Origin: a candidate division TA06 bacterium
GTDB taxonomy: Bacteria > Ratteibacteria > UBA8468 > MWAK01
Direction of reading: 5' to 3'
Assembly (NCBI GenBank): GCA_022704925.1
Contig: JAKJFK010000089.1
Coordinates: 1-6,941 of the forward strand
Length of the DNA: 6,941 bases
The notes beneath the pieces were generated by a model. The model was not told the DNA's origin, did no database searches, and saw only the letters and a list, made by a program, of their open reading frames with translations. The position numbers were made by a program, and so were the translations under genes. Positions 6,206-6,941 of the stretch are shown piece by piece (position 1 is the first letter of the stretch; each line of letters begins with the position of its first letter).

Positions 6206-6941
6206 TACTGGAGGGCTTCGGAGATGTGGTGGGACTGGATGGGCCCGGAGGCCTCCAGGTCGGCGATGGTCCGGGCCACCTTGCGCAGACGGTCGTAAAC
6301 CCGGGCGCTCAATTCGAACTTGTCCACCGCCGCGTTGAGCAGGGACTCGGCCTCCGGCTCCAGCCGGCCGAACTCCTTGAGGCGGCGGCCGGCCAGCTGG
6401 CTGTTGTTGAGGATGCCGGCCGACCGGTACCGCTCGCGCTGAAGCCGGCGGGCCGAGGCCACCCGCTCCCGGACCGCCCGGGAACTCTCCCCGATCCGGC
6501 GGTCGTCGGAAAGTTCGGCCACCGTGACCGGCGGCACCTCGATCTGAAGATCGATCCGGTCCAGCAGGGGTCCGGAGAGACGACTCCGGTACTTCTGGAT
6601 CTGGGCCGGCGCGCAGCGGCAGGCCTTGCGCGGGTGGCCGAGATTGCCGCAGGGGCAGGGATTCATGGCGGCGATGAACATGAAACTGGCCGGAAAACTG
6701 ACGGCGCTGCGGGCGCGCGAAATGTGGACCACGCCCTCCTCGAGCGGCTGACGCAGGACTTCGAGGGTGTTGCGGTCGAATTCCGGCAGTTCGTCCAGGA
6801 AGAGCACGCCGTTGTGGGCCAGGCTGACCTCGCCCGGCCTGGGGATCTGGCCGCCGCCGATCAGGGCGACGTCGGAAACGGTGTGGTGCGGCGCGCGGAA
6901 GGGACGTTCGGCCAGCAGGCCGCTCTCCGGCAGCAGTCCGA
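6175..6941 (-). CDS. comM: ComM/YifB family Mg-chelatase-like AAA+ ATPase (N-terminus beyond window edge)
   Basis: 254 residues are visible in a frame open to the right window edge; the family is about 500 residues, so this is roughly the C-terminal half. The visible part begins with the family signature RPFRAPHHTVSDVALIGGG (12-30), continuing IPRPGEVSLAHNG and Walker B VLFLDELPEF (45-54). Next comes the cysteine cluster NPCPCG...CRC (93-108, C-x-C-x9-C-x-C), then RSRLSGPLLDRIDL with candidate arginine-finger residues. The Mg_chelatase_C domain follows (LSARVYDRLRKVARTIADLEAS...I) and the protein ends RTLDRKVWI. In studied bacteria ComM is a hexameric helicase that drives branch migration during natural transformation. 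The GTG at 6807 is internal, not the start. The Walker A region lies outside the window. The last nine codons and stop are duplicated at 4516-4548. Confidence 0.95.
   Translation of the reverse strand, partial: GLLPESGLLAERPFRAPHHTVSDVALIGGGQIPRPGEVSLAHNGVLFLDELPEFDRNTLEVLRQPLEEGVVHISRARSAVSFPASFMFIAAMNPCPCGNLGHPRKACRCAPAQIQKYRSRLSGPLLDRIDLQIEVPPVTVAELSDDRRIGESSRAVRERVASARRLQRERYRSAGILNNSQLAGRRLKEFGRLEPEAESLLNAAVDKFELSARVYDRLRKVARTIADLEASGPIQSHHISEALQYRTLDRKVWI

Noticed and set aside
6805-6807. GTG as the start of a short ComM protein
   Set aside because: The frame continues upstream to the window edge with perfectly conserved ComM sequence (RPFRAPHHTVSDVALIGGG), so this GTG is the internal Val before LFLDEL.
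1-6941. CRISPR arrays, tRNA or rRNA genes, insertion sequences, toxin-antitoxin or known defence genes
   Set aside because: No regularly spaced repeats, tRNA-like folds, transposase or integrase motifs or defence domains were seen on either strand.

Overview
The window is a GC-rich stretch of bacterial chromosome. All six recognisable genes lie on the minus strand, and two are cut by the window edges. The best taxonomic clue is the 1581-2228 gene. It encodes a prepilin-like protein with both the [11 protein letters not shown]-terminus and a C-terminal H-X9-DG motif, a combination greatly expanded in the PVC group (Lentisphaerota, Planctomycetota, Kiritimatiellota, Verrucomicrobiota) and some neighbouring phyla. 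A secreted TIM-barrel glycosidase-like protein, a URO-D-like protein and a PIG-L protein alongside it fit a polysaccharide-degrading, Lentisphaerota-like organism. This assignment is inference from gene content only.

Layout in the direction of transcription, right to left: (1) 6941-6175, the C-terminal half of a ComM/YifB AAA+ ATPase. (2) 6174-6060, a short spacer with a weak terminator-like hairpin. (3) 6059-4566, a membrane-anchored PIG-L family deacetylase. (4) 4565-4389, a spacer holding a second copy of the last 33 nt of the comM region, then an AT-rich promoter candidate with a small palindrome. (5) 4388-2268, a nucleoside hydrolase followed after 3 nt by a URO-D/MtaA-like protein. (6) 2228-1581, the H-X9-DG prepilin-like gene, 39 nt further on. 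(7) 1474-1, a secreted glycosidase-like protein that leaves the window without a stop codon.

Genes 5 to 7 look like one transcription unit, or a tight unit plus a loosely attached last gene. They combine a cytoplasmic nucleoside/N-glycoside hydrolase and a URO-D-fold protein with an envelope pseudopilin and an exported glycosidase. A shared role in taking up and breaking down a glycosidic substrate is plausible, but the sequence does not prove it.

The most unusual structural signal is an exact 33-nt direct repeat at 4516-4548 and 6173-6205. It contains the last nine codons and the stop codon of comM and brackets the PIG-L gene. Removing one repeat plus the intervening DNA would restore an intact comM directly upstream of the nucleoside hydrolase promoter region. 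That is the pattern expected if the PIG-L segment was inserted at, or duplicated with, the 3' end of comM. No integrase, transposase, CRISPR array, tRNA or rRNA is visible, and I found no clear new defence or mobile system. No stretch longer than 300 bases lacks a gene.
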